From Sulfitobacter donghicola DSW-25 = KCTC 12864 = JCM 14565 (GTDB taxonomy: Bacteria > Pseudomonadota > Alphaproteobacteria > Rhodobacterales > Rhodobacteraceae): DNA of 64,000 nucleotides. Positions 55,888 to 64,000 of the stretch are shown here, one piece after another. Each line of letters begins with the position of its first letter. Positions within the stretch are counted from its first letter, which is position 1. The translations under genes and the position numbers were made by a program. The notes beneath the pieces are model-generated. The model worked only from the letters and a program-made list of their open reading frames with translations. It made no database searches and was not told the origin of the DNA. The DNA is taken from contig NZ_JASF01000005.1 of assembly GCF_000622405.1 (NCBI RefSeq), positions 1,426,001-1,490,000 on the forward strand, in the 5' to 3' direction.

Positions 55888-56286
55888 TTATAACCAGTCC
55901 CGCAAAACCGCGATCAGGGGGATATCTGCAGCGGGCATCGGATAATCCCGCATTTCATTCGGTTTGACCCATTTCAAAACCTGCCCCTCACGAGGCTGCG
56001 GTGTCCCTTCCCATTTTCGACAGGCGAAAAGAGGCATCATGAGGTGGAAATCCTCATAGGAATGGCTGGCAAAAGTAAGTGGCGCAAGGCATGACGCCCA
56101 AGTGTCGATGCCCAGCTCTTCCTTCAATTCACGGATCAGCGCAGCCTCAGGCGTTTCGCCTGTTTCGATTTTACCGCCTGGAAACTCCCACAGCCCCGCC
56201 ATGGATTTCCCCTCGGGGCGTTGGGCCAGTAAAACGCGGCCATCAACGTCAATCAGGGCCACGGCCGATACAAGAACCATCTTCAT
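55888..56286 (-). CDS. mutT: 8-oxo-dGTP diphosphatase MutT
   Basis: A 132-aa Nudix enzyme of MutT type, with LLAQRPEGKSMAGLWEFPGG leading into the box GGKIETGETPEAALIRELKEELG. The length and the early GLWEFPGGK are typical of enzymes that clear 8-oxo-dGTP. Its ATG overlaps the argJ stop by 4 nt. A role in sanitising other oxidised nucleotides cannot be excluded. Confidence 0.87.
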   Translation of the reverse strand: MKMVLVSAVALIDVDGRVLLAQRPEGKSMAGLWEFPGGKIETGETPEAALIRELKEELGIDTWASCLAPLTFASHSYEDFHLMMPLFACRKWEGTPQPREGQVLKWVKPNEMRDYPMPAADIPLIAVLRDWL

Positions 56287-57509
56287 GATCGGTAATCAGC
56301 ATTGATGGTGATGTAGCCATGGGTCAGATCACAGGTCCAAACAGTGGCGCGGCCTGTGCCGATGCCAATATCGACCCCAATCGCGATTTCGTCCTTTTTC
56401 ATCTGCGCGGCTGCGGCCTCTTCGGAATAATCCTCGCTACGCCAGCCATCTTTGGCCACTTCGACATCGCCAAAGCGAATGCTGAGCCGATCACGATCGG
56501 CCGCGGCTCCAGATTTCCCAACGGCCATGACGATCCGGCCCCAGTTCGGGTCTTCGCCAGCAACGGCGGTTTTCACCAAGGGTGAATTTGCAATCGCCAG
56601 CCCATGAACCTTTGCATCTGCATCGGATGCGGCGCCAGTTACGGTGATTTCAACAAACTTCGTTGCGCCTTCGCCATCGCGGACGACCTGATGCGCCAGA
56701 TCTTGCATGACATCGCGAAGGGCAGCGGCAAAGGCCTCATTGCCGTTTACGTCCACACCGCTGGCACCCGTTGCCGCGACGATCAGGCTGTCAGAGGTCG
56801 AGGTATCACTGTCTACCGTGATGCAGTTAAACGTCTTGTTGTTGCTGTCTGAAACCAAACCCTGTAAAGCGGTTTGGTCAATTTTTGCATCGGTAAAGAT
56901 ATAGACCAACATCGTAGCCATATCAGGCGCAATCATCCCTGAACCCTTTGCAATCCCAGCAATAGAGACCGATTGCCCGTTCACATCCACTGTGGCTGAT
57001 GCGCCTTTGGGGAAGGTATCGGTTGTCATGATCGCTTGGGCTGCGTCGGCAATGTTGTCGGGTGATGTCGTCGCCGCCAAGGTTTCCAGCGACGCGGTGA
57101 TACGATCGTGCGGCAACGGTTCTCCGATGACGCCCGTGGACGAGGTAAAGACCCGCGCCTGATCAATACCGCAAACCGAAGCAACGGAGGATGTGATCGC
57201 CTCTACCGAGGCGGTGCCGTGTTTGCCTGTAAACGCATTTGCATTGCCCGAATTGACAAGGATCGCCGCCCCCCCATCCGATGTCCCACCCAGTTTTTCC
57301 TGACAGTCCAATACAGGGGCAGCACGTGTCGCAGACCGCGTAAACGCGCCTGCAATCACAGTGCCTGCTGCCAGAGTAGCCAGCATAACATCGCTACGCC
57401 CCTGATATTTGACCCCTGCCGCAATGGTTGCGAATTGGACGCCCTGAATCACAGGCAGGGTAGGAAACTTGGCCGGAGCCAAAGGAGAAACGGCGGTGAT
57501 CTGTGCCAT
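56283..57509 (-). CDS. argJ: Glutamate N-acetyltransferase/amino-acid acetyltransferase ArgJ
   Basis: A 408-aa ArgJ that recycles the acetyl group from N-acetylornithine to glutamate in arginine synthesis. The self-cleavage site lies in APDMATML, with the nucleophilic threonine near 199 becoming the N-terminus of the beta chain. ILVNSGNANAFTG and SSTGVIGE are the other conserved blocks. It is followed by mutT with a 4-nt overlap. It lies 8 bp after the PPIase stop, so ppiC-argJ-mutT form one leftward unit. Confidence 0.96.
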   Translation of the reverse strand: MAQITAVSPLAPAKFPTLPVIQGVQFATIAAGVKYQGRSDVMLATLAAGTVIAGAFTRSATRAAPVLDCQEKLGGTSDGGAAILVNSGNANAFTGKHGTASVEAITSSVASVCGIDQARVFTSSTGVIGEPLPHDRITASLETLAATTSPDNIADAAQAIMTTDTFPKGASATVDVNGQSVSIAGIAKGSGMIAPDMATMLVYIFTDAKIDQTALQGLVSDSNNKTFNCITVDSDTSTSDSLIVAATGASGVDVNGNEAFAAALRDVMQDLAHQVVRDGEGATKFVEITVTGAASDADAKVHGLAIANSPLVKTAVAGEDPNWGRIVMAVGKSGAAADRDRLSIRFGDVEVAKDGWRSEDYSEEAAAAQMKKDEIAIGVDIGIGTGRATVWTCDLTHGYITINADYRS

Positions 57510-57517
57510 GGTTGGGC

Positions 57518-58372
57518 TTACTCCAGCACTTCAAGTTGCTTGAGAACACTAGGGTTAACACCCTCTGCGCCGCTGCGGTCTACTTTGGCGATGGCGGTGA
57601 CCTCTTCAATCGTGGCTTGCGCGCGGATTTGACGAATTTGCAGTTCGATTTCTTCGCGAACTTCCTCCAGAGGCGGCGCCTCTTGAACGCGGGTCTCGTT
57701 CAGCTTGATGACGTGCCAGCCGAATTGGGTTTTGACAGGGTCGGAAATGGCATCAACGTCCATTTCAATTACAGCGGCTTCAAATTCAGGCACCATCGCG
57801 CCTTTGCCAAACCACCCTAGCTGGCCACCATTCGGGCCAGAAGGGCCCGTTGATTTTTCACGCGCTACTGCTTCAAATTCTGCACCTTCAGCGAGTTCCT
57901 TTTGAACAGCGATTGCTTCCTCTTCGGTTTCGACAAGGATGTGGGACGCGTTGAATTCCGGTACTTTGTCAGCGCTGCCATAATCGGCCTCATAGGCTGC
58001 AAGCACTTCGGCTTCGTCCAGCGGAGCTTCCATGATGCCGTTGATGGCTTCGCCTGCGGTCAAAGAACGGCGTTCGTTTTCCAGCTGTAGTTCCACACGC
58101 TTTGGCAGCTCGCCGGTGAATTTTTGCTGAAGAGCGGTTTGCTGGATCAGCTGATCAAGGATCCCCTGAAACAGAACATCATCGGGCAATCCTTTGTATT
58201 GGTCCGGCAGGCTGGCCCAAGCAACGATCATGTGACCAACTGTGATTTCAGTGTCACCAACGGTTGCCACCACAACAGATGGGTCTGCAACGGCGGTCTC
58301 TTGCGCGCTTACGGGCAGGGCAAGTGTTGCAGCAAATGCCAAAGAGGCGAGAAAAGTGAGGGGTTTTTGCAT
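57518..58372 (-). CDS. Periplasmic parvulin-type peptidyl-prolyl isomerase
   Basis: A 284-aa protein with a cleavable signal peptide (MQKPLTFLASLAFAATLALPVSAQ) and a single parvulin domain (about 135-235: ASHILVETEEEA, STGPSGPNGGQLGWFGKGAMVPEFE, TQFGWHVIKL). N- and C-terminal helical parts resemble the SurA/PpiD-type chaperone arms. It is expected to help outer-membrane and periplasmic protein folding. The ATG at 58372 is chosen for the signal peptide and an upstream AGGA. It is divergent from secA. Confidence 0.9.
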   Translation of the reverse strand: MQKPLTFLASLAFAATLALPVSAQETAVADPSVVVATVGDTEITVGHMIVAWASLPDQYKGLPDDVLFQGILDQLIQQTALQQKFTGELPKRVELQLENERRSLTAGEAINGIMEAPLDEAEVLAAYEADYGSADKVPEFNASHILVETEEEAIAVQKELAEGAEFEAVAREKSTGPSGPNGGQLGWFGKGAMVPEFEAAVIEMDVDAISDPVKTQFGWHVIKLNETRVQEAPPLEEVREEIELQIRQIRAQATIEEVTAIAKVDRSGAEGVNPSVLKQLEVLE

Positions 58373-58411
58373 GGATCGTCCTATCATTCCGGCGCGATTG
58401 GTCCGGTTACA

Positions 58412-58440
58412 TTGACACGCTACATGGTGGCCCTTACATC
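58412..58440 (+). promoter_or_regulatory. Sigma-70-type promoter for secA
   Basis: A perfect TTGACA at 58412-58417, a 17-nt spacer and TACATC at 58435-58440. Transcription would start near 58447, leaving a leader of about 100 nt before secA. No SecM-like arrest peptide is seen in that leader. Confidence 0.5.
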
Positions 58441-58548
58441 GCAAATGGGCGCGGCTTCGTGCCACCATTCTCTCTTTCTATTTATGGACTGGGGGATTGC
58501 GGGGCAAGCCGAACGCGTAGAACAATTTAAACTTCGGCTGGAGATCGC

Positions 58549-61239
58549 ATGCTGGGACTTGGAAAAATCGCCAAAAAGGTTTTTGGCACACCAAATGATC
58601 GCAAGATCAAAGCGGTCCGTCCAATTGTTGAAAAGATTAATGCATTAGAGCCAGAGTTTGAAAAACTCAGCGATGAGGCGATTAAAGACAAAACAGAAGA
58701 GCTGGCAACCCGCGCCATGAAAGGCGAGAGCCTTGATGCGCTATTGCCCGAAGCCTTTGCAAACTGCCGCGAAGGTGCGCGCCGCACGTTGGGCCTGCGC
58801 GCATTTGACACGCAGCTGATGGGCGCGATTTTCCTGCACCAAGGTAACGTAGCCGAGCAAAAAACAGGTGAGGGTAAAACCCTGACCGCGACCTTTGCGG
58901 CCTACCTGAACGCGCTGACCCATAAGGGTGTGCACATCGTTACGGTGAACGAATATCTGGTGAAACGTGACGCGGAATGGATGGGCAAGGTGTTTGCCTC
59001 TCTTGGTCTCACCACAGGCTATATCGTTCCGAACATGCCCGACGATCTAAAACGTCACGCATATGAATGCGATATCACCTATGCCACCAACAACGAGTTG
59101 GGCTTTGACTATCTGCGCGATAACATGAAGGCCGAGCTAAGCGAGATTTACCAGAAAGAGCATAACTTTGCCATCGTGGATGAAGTTGACAGCATTCTGA
59201 TTGATGAGGCGCGCACACCTCTGGTTATCTCTGGTCCATCTGATGACCGCTCTGACATGTATCAGACGATTGACGGTGTGATCCCATCGCTGGTGCCAGA
59301 ACATTATGAGCTGGATGAAAAGACCCGCAATGTGACCTTTACCGATGAGGGCATCGAGTTCCTCGAAGAGCAATTGCGCGCCCGCGAACTGCTGGAAGAA
59401 GGGTTCACCCTCTACGATCCCGAAAGCACATCAATTGTTCACCACGTCAACCAAGGTTTGCGTGCGCATAAGCTGTTTGAAAAAGACAAAGATTATATCG
59501 TTCGCAACAACGAAGTCGTGCTGATCGACGAATTCACAGGCCGTATGATGGCGGGCCGCCGTTTGGGGGATGGCCTGCATCAGGCGATCGAAGCCAAAGA
59601 AGGCGTGGATATCAAACCAGAGAACATCACGCTCGCTTCGGTGACGTTCCAGAACTATTTCCGCCTGTACAACAAACTGGGCGGCATGACGGGTACGGCC
59701 CTGACCGAAGCTGACGAATTCATGGAGATCTATGGATTGGGCGTGGTCGAAGTCCCCACAAACGTTCCGGTTTCGCGCGTTGACGAAGACGATGCAGTTT
59801 ACCGTACAGCGGCAGAAAAATACGCGGCGATGATCGAAAAGGTCAAAGAAGCCCACGCCAAAGGCCAGCCTTGTCTGGTGGGTACGACATCGATTGAAAA
59901 GTCTGAAATGCTCAGCAAAATGCTGGACGGCGAAGGCATCAAACACAATGTCCTAAACGCCCGCCTGCATGAACAAGAGGCGCAAATTGTTGGTGACGCG
60001 GGTAAACTGGGTGCGGTGACAATCGCCACCAACATGGCGGGCCGTGGTACCGATATTCAGCTGGGCGGCAATGTCGAACTGAAGGTACAAGAGGCCCTAT
60101 CGGCTGACCCCGAAGCAGACCCAATCGCGATCCGCGCAAAGATCGAAGCAGAGCATGCCGACGAGAAAAAGCAGGTTCTTGAATCCGGTGGCCTGTATGT
60201 TCTGGCGTCCGAGCGCCACGAAAGCCGCCGTATTGATAACCAGCTGCGCGGCCGTTCGGGCCGTCAGGGTGACCCTGGCCGCTCTTCGTTCTTCCTGTCG
60301 TTGGAAGACGATTTGATGCGCATCTTTGGCTCTGAGCGTCTGGAAAAAGTTCTGACGTCGCTGGGCCTTAAAGAAGGCGAGGCGATCATCCACCCTTGGG
60401 TCAACAAATCGCTTGAGCGTGCACAGGGCAAGGTCGAAGGCCGTAACTTTGACATTCGCAAGCAGCTGCTGAAATTCGACGACGTGATGAATGAACAGCG
60501 TAAGGTTATCTTTGGCCAGCGCCGTGACATCATGGAATCTCAGGATCTGCATGAAATCACCGAAGACATGCGCCATCAGGTGATTGATGATCTGGTTGAT
60601 CAATATATGCCGCGTAACACCTATGCTGACCAATGGGATACGCAGGGGTTTTACGCCGCTGTTATCGAACAGCTTGGCGTTGATGTGCCTGTTATTGCGT
60701 GGTGTGAAGAAGACGGCGTTGACGACGACATCGTTCGCGAACGCCTGATCGAAGCCACCGACAAGCTGATGGAGGGCAAGGCAGAACGCTTTGGCCCCGA
60801 GAACATGCGCAACATCGAAAAGCACTTTTTGTTGCAGACGATTGATGCCAAATGGCGCGAGCACCTTCTCACGCTAGAGCATTTGCGTTCGGTTGTTGGG
60901 TTCCGTGGCTACGCGCAACGTGATCCGCTGAACGAATATAAAAATGAATCATTCCAGCTGTTTGAGGGGATGCTTGATAGCTTGCGTTCGGACGTCACCC
61001 AGCGTCTTTCGCGGGTTGAGCCAGCCAGCGAAGAAGAGCAGCAGCGCATGATGCAGCAGATGTTGGAACAAGAACAAGCTGCGGCAGCCGCCGCTGATCT
61101 GACTGTAAATACAGCCGAAGCAGCAGCGGAAGGGTTTGATGAAAACGATCCGTCGACTTGGGGCAATCCAGGTCGAAATGATCTGTGCCCCTGTGGATCA
61201 GGGAAAAAGTTCAAACATTGCCACGGCGAACTGACATAG
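58549..61239 (+). CDS. secA: Preprotein translocase ATPase SecA
   Basis: An 896-aa full-length SecA. Walker A GEGKT is at 107-111, [15 protein letters not shown] forms the DEAD-type motif, and the preprotein cross-linking and helical scaffold domains follow. The C-terminal zinc-binding tail [14 protein letters not shown] also contacts SecB. Just before it comes a variable glutamine/alanine-rich linker. GGAG lies 8-10 nt ahead of the ATG. It works with SecB, encoded at 3.0 kb. Confidence 0.98.
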   Translation: MLGLGKIAKKVFGTPNDRKIKAVRPIVEKINALEPEFEKLSDEAIKDKTEELATRAMKGESLDALLPEAFANCREGARRTLGLRAFDTQLMGAIFLHQGNVAEQKTGEGKTLTATFAAYLNALTHKGVHIVTVNEYLVKRDAEWMGKVFASLGLTTGYIVPNMPDDLKRHAYECDITYATNNELGFDYLRDNMKAELSEIYQKEHNFAIVDEVDSILIDEARTPLVISGPSDDRSDMYQTIDGVIPSLVPEHYELDEKTRNVTFTDEGIEFLEEQLRARELLEEGFTLYDPESTSIVHHVNQGLRAHKLFEKDKDYIVRNNEVVLIDEFTGRMMAGRRLGDGLHQAIEAKEGVDIKPENITLASVTFQNYFRLYNKLGGMTGTALTEADEFMEIYGLGVVEVPTNVPVSRVDEDDAVYRTAAEKYAAMIEKVKEAHAKGQPCLVGTTSIEKSEMLSKMLDGEGIKHNVLNARLHEQEAQIVGDAGKLGAVTIATNMAGRGTDIQLGGNVELKVQEALSADPEADPIAIRAKIEAEHADEKKQVLESGGLYVLASERHESRRIDNQLRGRSGRQGDPGRSSFFLSLEDDLMRIFGSERLEKVLTSLGLKEGEAIIHPWVNKSLERAQGKVEGRNFDIRKQLLKFDDVMNEQRKVIFGQRRDIMESQDLHEITEDMRHQVIDDLVDQYMPRNTYADQWDTQGFYAAVIEQLGVDVPVIAWCEEDGVDDDIVRERLIEATDKLMEGKAERFGPENMRNIEKHFLLQTIDAKWREHLLTLEHLRSVVGFRGYAQRDPLNEYKNESFQLFEGMLDSLRSDVTQRLSRVEPASEEEQQRMMQQMLEQEQAAAAAADLTVNTAEAAAEGFDENDPSTWGNPGRNDLCPCGSGKKFKHCHGELT

Positions 61240-61271
61240 ATTTCTCGTCTTAGAATCGTCACAATAACACT

Positions 61272-61300
61272 ACAGGGTCGCCCCATTGCGGCCCTGTTTT
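61272..61300 (+). terminator. Intrinsic terminator after secA
   Basis: ACAGGGTCGC and GCGGCCCTGT form a 10-bp stem with one G-U pair around a CCCATT loop, followed by TTTT. It lies 32 bp after the secA stop. Confidence 0.78.
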
Positions 61301-61344
61301 CAGTTGAAAGATGGTCTCGACCCAATCCGTAACAAGGGAACGAG

Positions 61345-62355
61345 ATGATGCGCTACCGCAAAGAGATACTAATGGCTGCCGGAACACTAAGCTGTGCCGT
61401 TGGCATTGGCTTTTTCATGCAGCAGTCCGCGACGACGGCTCCTTCCTCGCAGTACCAAGGCGCCACTCTAGCCAATGCTGATGCTGCTGTTTTGGATGTT
61501 GAAGAAATCGTCCTGACATCCGCTGAATTTGCGGATGATTTCGTTAAACCACAAAAAGAAGAGCCAGTCTCTTTTGCGCCAGAGCAAGAAATGGCAGCGC
61601 CAGCTTTGGATGACCTTCCCTCTGGTGTCGTTGCGGGCACCGTTGATGCGGAAAAACCGGCAATGGAAGACACCGCCGAGATGATCTGTGAAATCACCGC
61701 AAATGCGCGCCCAGTCGCAGCGGCAATGGTTAACCTGACAGTTGATGCCGCCTGCCTCCCGAATGAGCGCGTGACCGTGCATCACAGCGGGTTGCTGTTT
61801 AACCAGCTGACAGATGAAAACGGTGCCTTTGATATCACCGTCCCTTCCATGTCCATCGACGCGACATTTGTTGTGGCTTTCAACAATGGCGAAGGTGCCG
61901 TTGCGCAGGCTGTTGTGGATGAATTGGCGGATTACAATCGTGTCGCAGTACAGTGGAAAGGCGATACAGGTTTCCAACTTCACGCCCGTGAAAACGGTGC
62001 GGATTACGGTGATGAAGGCCATGTATGGTCTGGCGCGGCGCGAGATATGTCTTTTGCGGTGACGGGGCAGGGTGGCTTTATCGCGCTGCTTGGCGATCCA
62101 GAAGTGGCCGATGGTCTTGTGGCCGAGGTCTATACCTTCCCTAGCGATCAGGCCGATAAAGTGGACCTGAGCGTTGAAACTGAAGTCGCAAAAGCAAACT
62201 GCGGCTTGGAGATCGAAGCACAAACCTTGCAAACAAACAGTGGCAACGATATCACATCACGTGATTTGACGCTGTCAGTTCCAGACTGTGACGCCGCTGG
62301 GAACTTTCTTGTGTTGAATAATTTGTTCGAAGACCTGAAAGTTGCGTCTAACTAA
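61345..62355 (+). CDS. Exported protein of unknown function downstream of secA
   Basis: A 336-aa protein I cannot assign to a named family. The N-terminus (KEILMAAGTLSCAVGIGFFM, about residues 6-25) is a signal anchor. It is followed by a 90-residue acidic, probably disordered stretch, then a beta-rich C-terminal half (about 110-336) that begins at MICEITANARPVAAAMVNL and has four cysteines in two spaced pairs, which could form disulfides in the periplasm. It is acidic overall. In relatives such genes are sometimes labelled translocase because they follow secA, which I doubt. The next gene starts 17 bp after its stop, so the two are probably cotranscribed. Confidence 0.75.
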   Translation: MMRYRKEILMAAGTLSCAVGIGFFMQQSATTAPSSQYQGATLANADAAVLDVEEIVLTSAEFADDFVKPQKEEPVSFAPEQEMAAPALDDLPSGVVAGTVDAEKPAMEDTAEMICEITANARPVAAAMVNLTVDAACLPNERVTVHHSGLLFNQLTDENGAFDITVPSMSIDATFVVAFNNGEGAVAQAVVDELADYNRVAVQWKGDTGFQLHARENGADYGDEGHVWSGAARDMSFAVTGQGGFIALLGDPEVADGLVAEVYTFPSDQADKVDLSVETEVAKANCGLEIEAQTLQTNSGNDITSRDLTLSVPDCDAAGNFLVLNNLFEDLKVASN

Positions 62356-62372
62356 CGCAACCTCGAGGTCAC

Positions 62373-63941
62373 ATGACTAATGCGATATGTGCGGCGTTTT
62401 TCGCCGCGCTTTTCCTTTTTGGAACTACCGTATCTGCCCTCGCGCAGGACATCACGCTTACCTCTCGTGATAGCAAAATTGAGCTGAGCGGCACCCTGTT
62501 GGGATTCGACGGCGAATTTTATCGCGTCCAAACAGAATATGGCGAGCTGACTGTTGATGGGTCTGGTGTGTTGTGCAGCGGGCCTGCCTGCCCGAACCTG
62601 CAGGACTTTGTCGCCGAGCTACAGATATCGGGTGCTCCTACTTTGGGGGCGGTTGTGATGCCTGCCCTTATCGAGGCTTTTGCGCGCAAGAATAACTATG
62701 TAACCGAACGGGTAGAGGGCGAAGACTCGACGACCTTTACCTATCTGATCCGCCGCGAAAGCGACAAGAAACTGGCCGCGCGGTTTTTCTTTCGTGTGAC
62801 AAACACGGATGAAGGATTTGCCGATCTATTGGCTGACGAAGCGGACATTGTGATGTCCCTCAGAGAGATCAGGCCAGAGGAGCGAAAACGCGCACGCGAA
62901 GCTGGCCTTGGGGATATGACAGGCATCAACCGTAGCCGCGTTTTGGCGTTGGATGCGATTGTTCCTGTTGTTTCTGGCAGCAATCCTATTCAAGGGATCT
63001 CACCGGCGAATTTGGCGCTGGTGCTAGCAGGGCAAATTACAAATTGGCAGGCGCTAGGTGGCCCTGATGTTCCGATTGATTTGCATTTACCTGGTGATGC
63101 CTCGGGGCTGGGGCAGGCGATTGTGGACCAATTGCTACAACCCGCAAACCTTAGCAAATTCTCGGGCCAAGCAACCCACCATGCGGCGCCATGGGACCTT
63201 TCCCAAGCGGTGGCTGCGGATACATTTGCCTTGGGCGTTACCAGCTACGCAGACCGCGGCGATACGCAGCCGTTGATGTTGACGGGGTCTTGCGGGTTTT
63301 CCATGCAGGCCTCGCGCCGCGCAATCAAAACCGAAGATTACCCGCTGACAGCACCGATGTTCTTGTATTTTCCAGCGCGCCGTTTGCCGCGTTTAGCGCG
63401 TGAATTTTTGGCGTTCACGCGGGGGCCAGCGGCGCAGATTGTTATTCGGCGATCAGGGTTTGTGGATCAGACGCCAGAGGAAATAGCTGTTGAGCAGCAG
63501 GGAAACCGTTTTGCAAATGCAATTGCAAAGGCAGGCACAGAAATAACATTGGGTGAACTACAGCGGATGACCGCGACGCTGACGCCTATGGCGCGGCTTA
63601 GCACGTCGTTTCGGTTTGAGGCCGGATCTATCCGATTGGATGCACAATCGCGTTCAAACGTGCAGCAATTGGCGCGCGCGCTGGAAGTTGGCCAGTATGA
63701 TGCAAGGCGCCTGTTATTCGTTGGGTTCAGTGATGGTGAAGGCCCGTCAGAGGCCAACCGAGACATCGCGCTGCGCCGTGCCGATGCGGTGCGCCGCGCC
63801 GTGAGCGAAGCGGCCGTCGCGGCCAATTTGGGGCGTGTTGAGCTGGGCGTTGATGCGTTTGGCGAAGCAATGCCCATGGCTTGCGATGAAAGCTCGTGGG
63901 GGCGCCGCGCAAACCGCCGCGTCGAGGTTTGGGTCCGCTAA
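62373..63941 (+). CDS. PstS-like substrate-binding domain fused to OmpA peptidoglycan-binding domain
   Basis: A 522-aa exported protein. Signal peptide 1-24; a short beta domain with two cysteines (about 25-80, LTSRDSKIELSGTLLGFDGE); a PstS/PBP-like domain (about 85-355, with ADIVMSLREI, NPIQGISPANLALVLAGQITNW); and a C-terminal OmpA-like domain (about 405-522, FRFEAGSIRLDAQSRSNVQQL, NRDIALRRADAVRR). The likely design is a ligand-binding protein held to the peptidoglycan. No phosphate transporter genes are adjacent. It converges on radC with a 3-4 nt overlap. Confidence 0.85.
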   Translation: MTNAICAAFFAALFLFGTTVSALAQDITLTSRDSKIELSGTLLGFDGEFYRVQTEYGELTVDGSGVLCSGPACPNLQDFVAELQISGAPTLGAVVMPALIEAFARKNNYVTERVEGEDSTTFTYLIRRESDKKLAARFFFRVTNTDEGFADLLADEADIVMSLREIRPEERKRAREAGLGDMTGINRSRVLALDAIVPVVSGSNPIQGISPANLALVLAGQITNWQALGGPDVPIDLHLPGDASGLGQAIVDQLLQPANLSKFSGQATHHAAPWDLSQAVAADTFALGVTSYADRGDTQPLMLTGSCGFSMQASRRAIKTEDYPLTAPMFLYFPARRLPRLAREFLAFTRGPAAQIVIRRSGFVDQTPEEIAVEQQGNRFANAIAKAGTEITLGELQRMTATLTPMARLSTSFRFEAGSIRLDAQSRSNVQQLARALEVGQYDARRLLFVGFSDGEGPSEANRDIALRRADAVRRAVSEAAVAANLGRVELGVDAFGEAMPMACDESSWGRRANRRVEVWVR

Positions 63942-64000
63942 AGATACCCTTCGGACCGAAAGCTGAGTTCCTGTGATTTTCCGATGATGAGATGGTCGTG
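63938..64000 (-). CDS. radC: C-terminal end of DNA repair protein RadC (partial)
   Basis: The minus strand is open from the window edge to a TAG at 63938-63940 and encodes 20 residues: HDHLIIGKSQELSFRSEGYL. The DHLIIG plus SFRSEGYL end is the typical close of RadC/JAB-domain (MPN+) proteins. The catalytic metal-binding part lies outside the window. Convergent with the OmpA-fusion gene. Confidence 0.78.
   Translation of the reverse strand, partial: HDHLIIGKSQELSFRSEGYL

Noticed and set aside
1..64000. Mobile elements, prophage, CRISPR arrays, integrase attachment sites
   Set aside because: No transposase, integrase, recombinase, phage structural gene or regularly spaced repeat was found. Gene order and coding style look uniform across the window.

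Overview
This 64 kb window is a stretch of chromosome from an alphaproteobacterium of the Rhodobacteraceae, most likely the marine Roseobacter group. The assignment rests on gene content and order: smr-mltA-timA/fxsA-secB next to dnaQ-coaE-aroE-maf, then hemJ-rho-mnmE-mnmG-rsmG-parA-parB, argJ-ppiC/secA, and rimP-nusA-rnpM-infB. It also rests on family-typical proteins such as TimA and an HNxxYW-type HemW. Base composition looks moderate (roughly low to mid 50s % GC by eye), which is low for the family. I cannot name the genus. I see no phage, insertion sequence, CRISPR array, rRNA or tRNA gene. Almost all the DNA is vertically inherited-looking core genome with very tight gene packing and many 1-28 nt overlaps.

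Layout. At 0-6.2 kb, cell-wall and export genes (Smr, MltA, TimA, FxsA, SecB) are followed by a leftward operon maf-aroE-coaE-dnaQ. The 394-bp AT-rich gap at 6231-6624 holds five one-mismatch DnaA-box-like 9-mers at a strand-divergence point and is the best candidate for the chromosomal origin. At 6.6-14 kb, a rightward run hemJ, rho, mnmE, mnmG, rsmG, parA, parB carries two perfect 16-bp parS sites. One lies in the first codons of mnmG and one in the first codons of rsmG. At 14-21 kb are leftward rph-rdgB-hemW, rightward hrcA-grpE and leftward mutS. At 21-31 kb are metabolic genes: a GT61-type glycosyltransferase, malic enzyme MaeB, a PfkB kinase, MsrA, a sulfotransferase-like protein, argG, ilvA and an SDR.

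At 31-35.9 kb are a divergent Hpt protein and a response regulator fused to a PP2C phosphatase, a Nudix hydrolase, Hsp33, a second Nudix (CoA pyrophosphatase type) and the CCA-adding enzyme. At 36-41 kb are an overlapping heterodimeric ABC exporter and a TrmA/RumA-type RNA methyltransferase. At 41-43.3 kb is an envelope cluster (two L,D-transpeptidases, a CAP-domain lipoprotein and a 59-aa exported microprotein). At 43-50 kb are hemH, an NDUFAF5-like methyltransferase, comF-grxC-nitrilase-marR, ubiG, pip and a half-length solute-binding protein.

At 50.1-55.6 kb is the transcription/translation operon rimP-nusA-rnpM/L7Ae-infB, preceded by a promoter, a leader and an intrinsic terminator that look like an attenuator. 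At 55.6-64 kb are a 43-aa conserved-looking microprotein, mutT-argJ, a parvulin PPIase divergent from secA, an exported protein of unknown function, a PstS-like/OmpA fusion, and the C-terminus of radC at the right edge.

How the parts fit: the region near 6-14 kb couples replication origin, ParAB-parS segregation, tRNA wobble modification and 16S methylation. The most interesting leads are the origin candidate, the parS sites that double as start-region codons, the rimP leader attenuator, the Hpt/PP2C phosphorelay module, the two microproteins, and the 61.3-63.9 kb pair of exported proteins.
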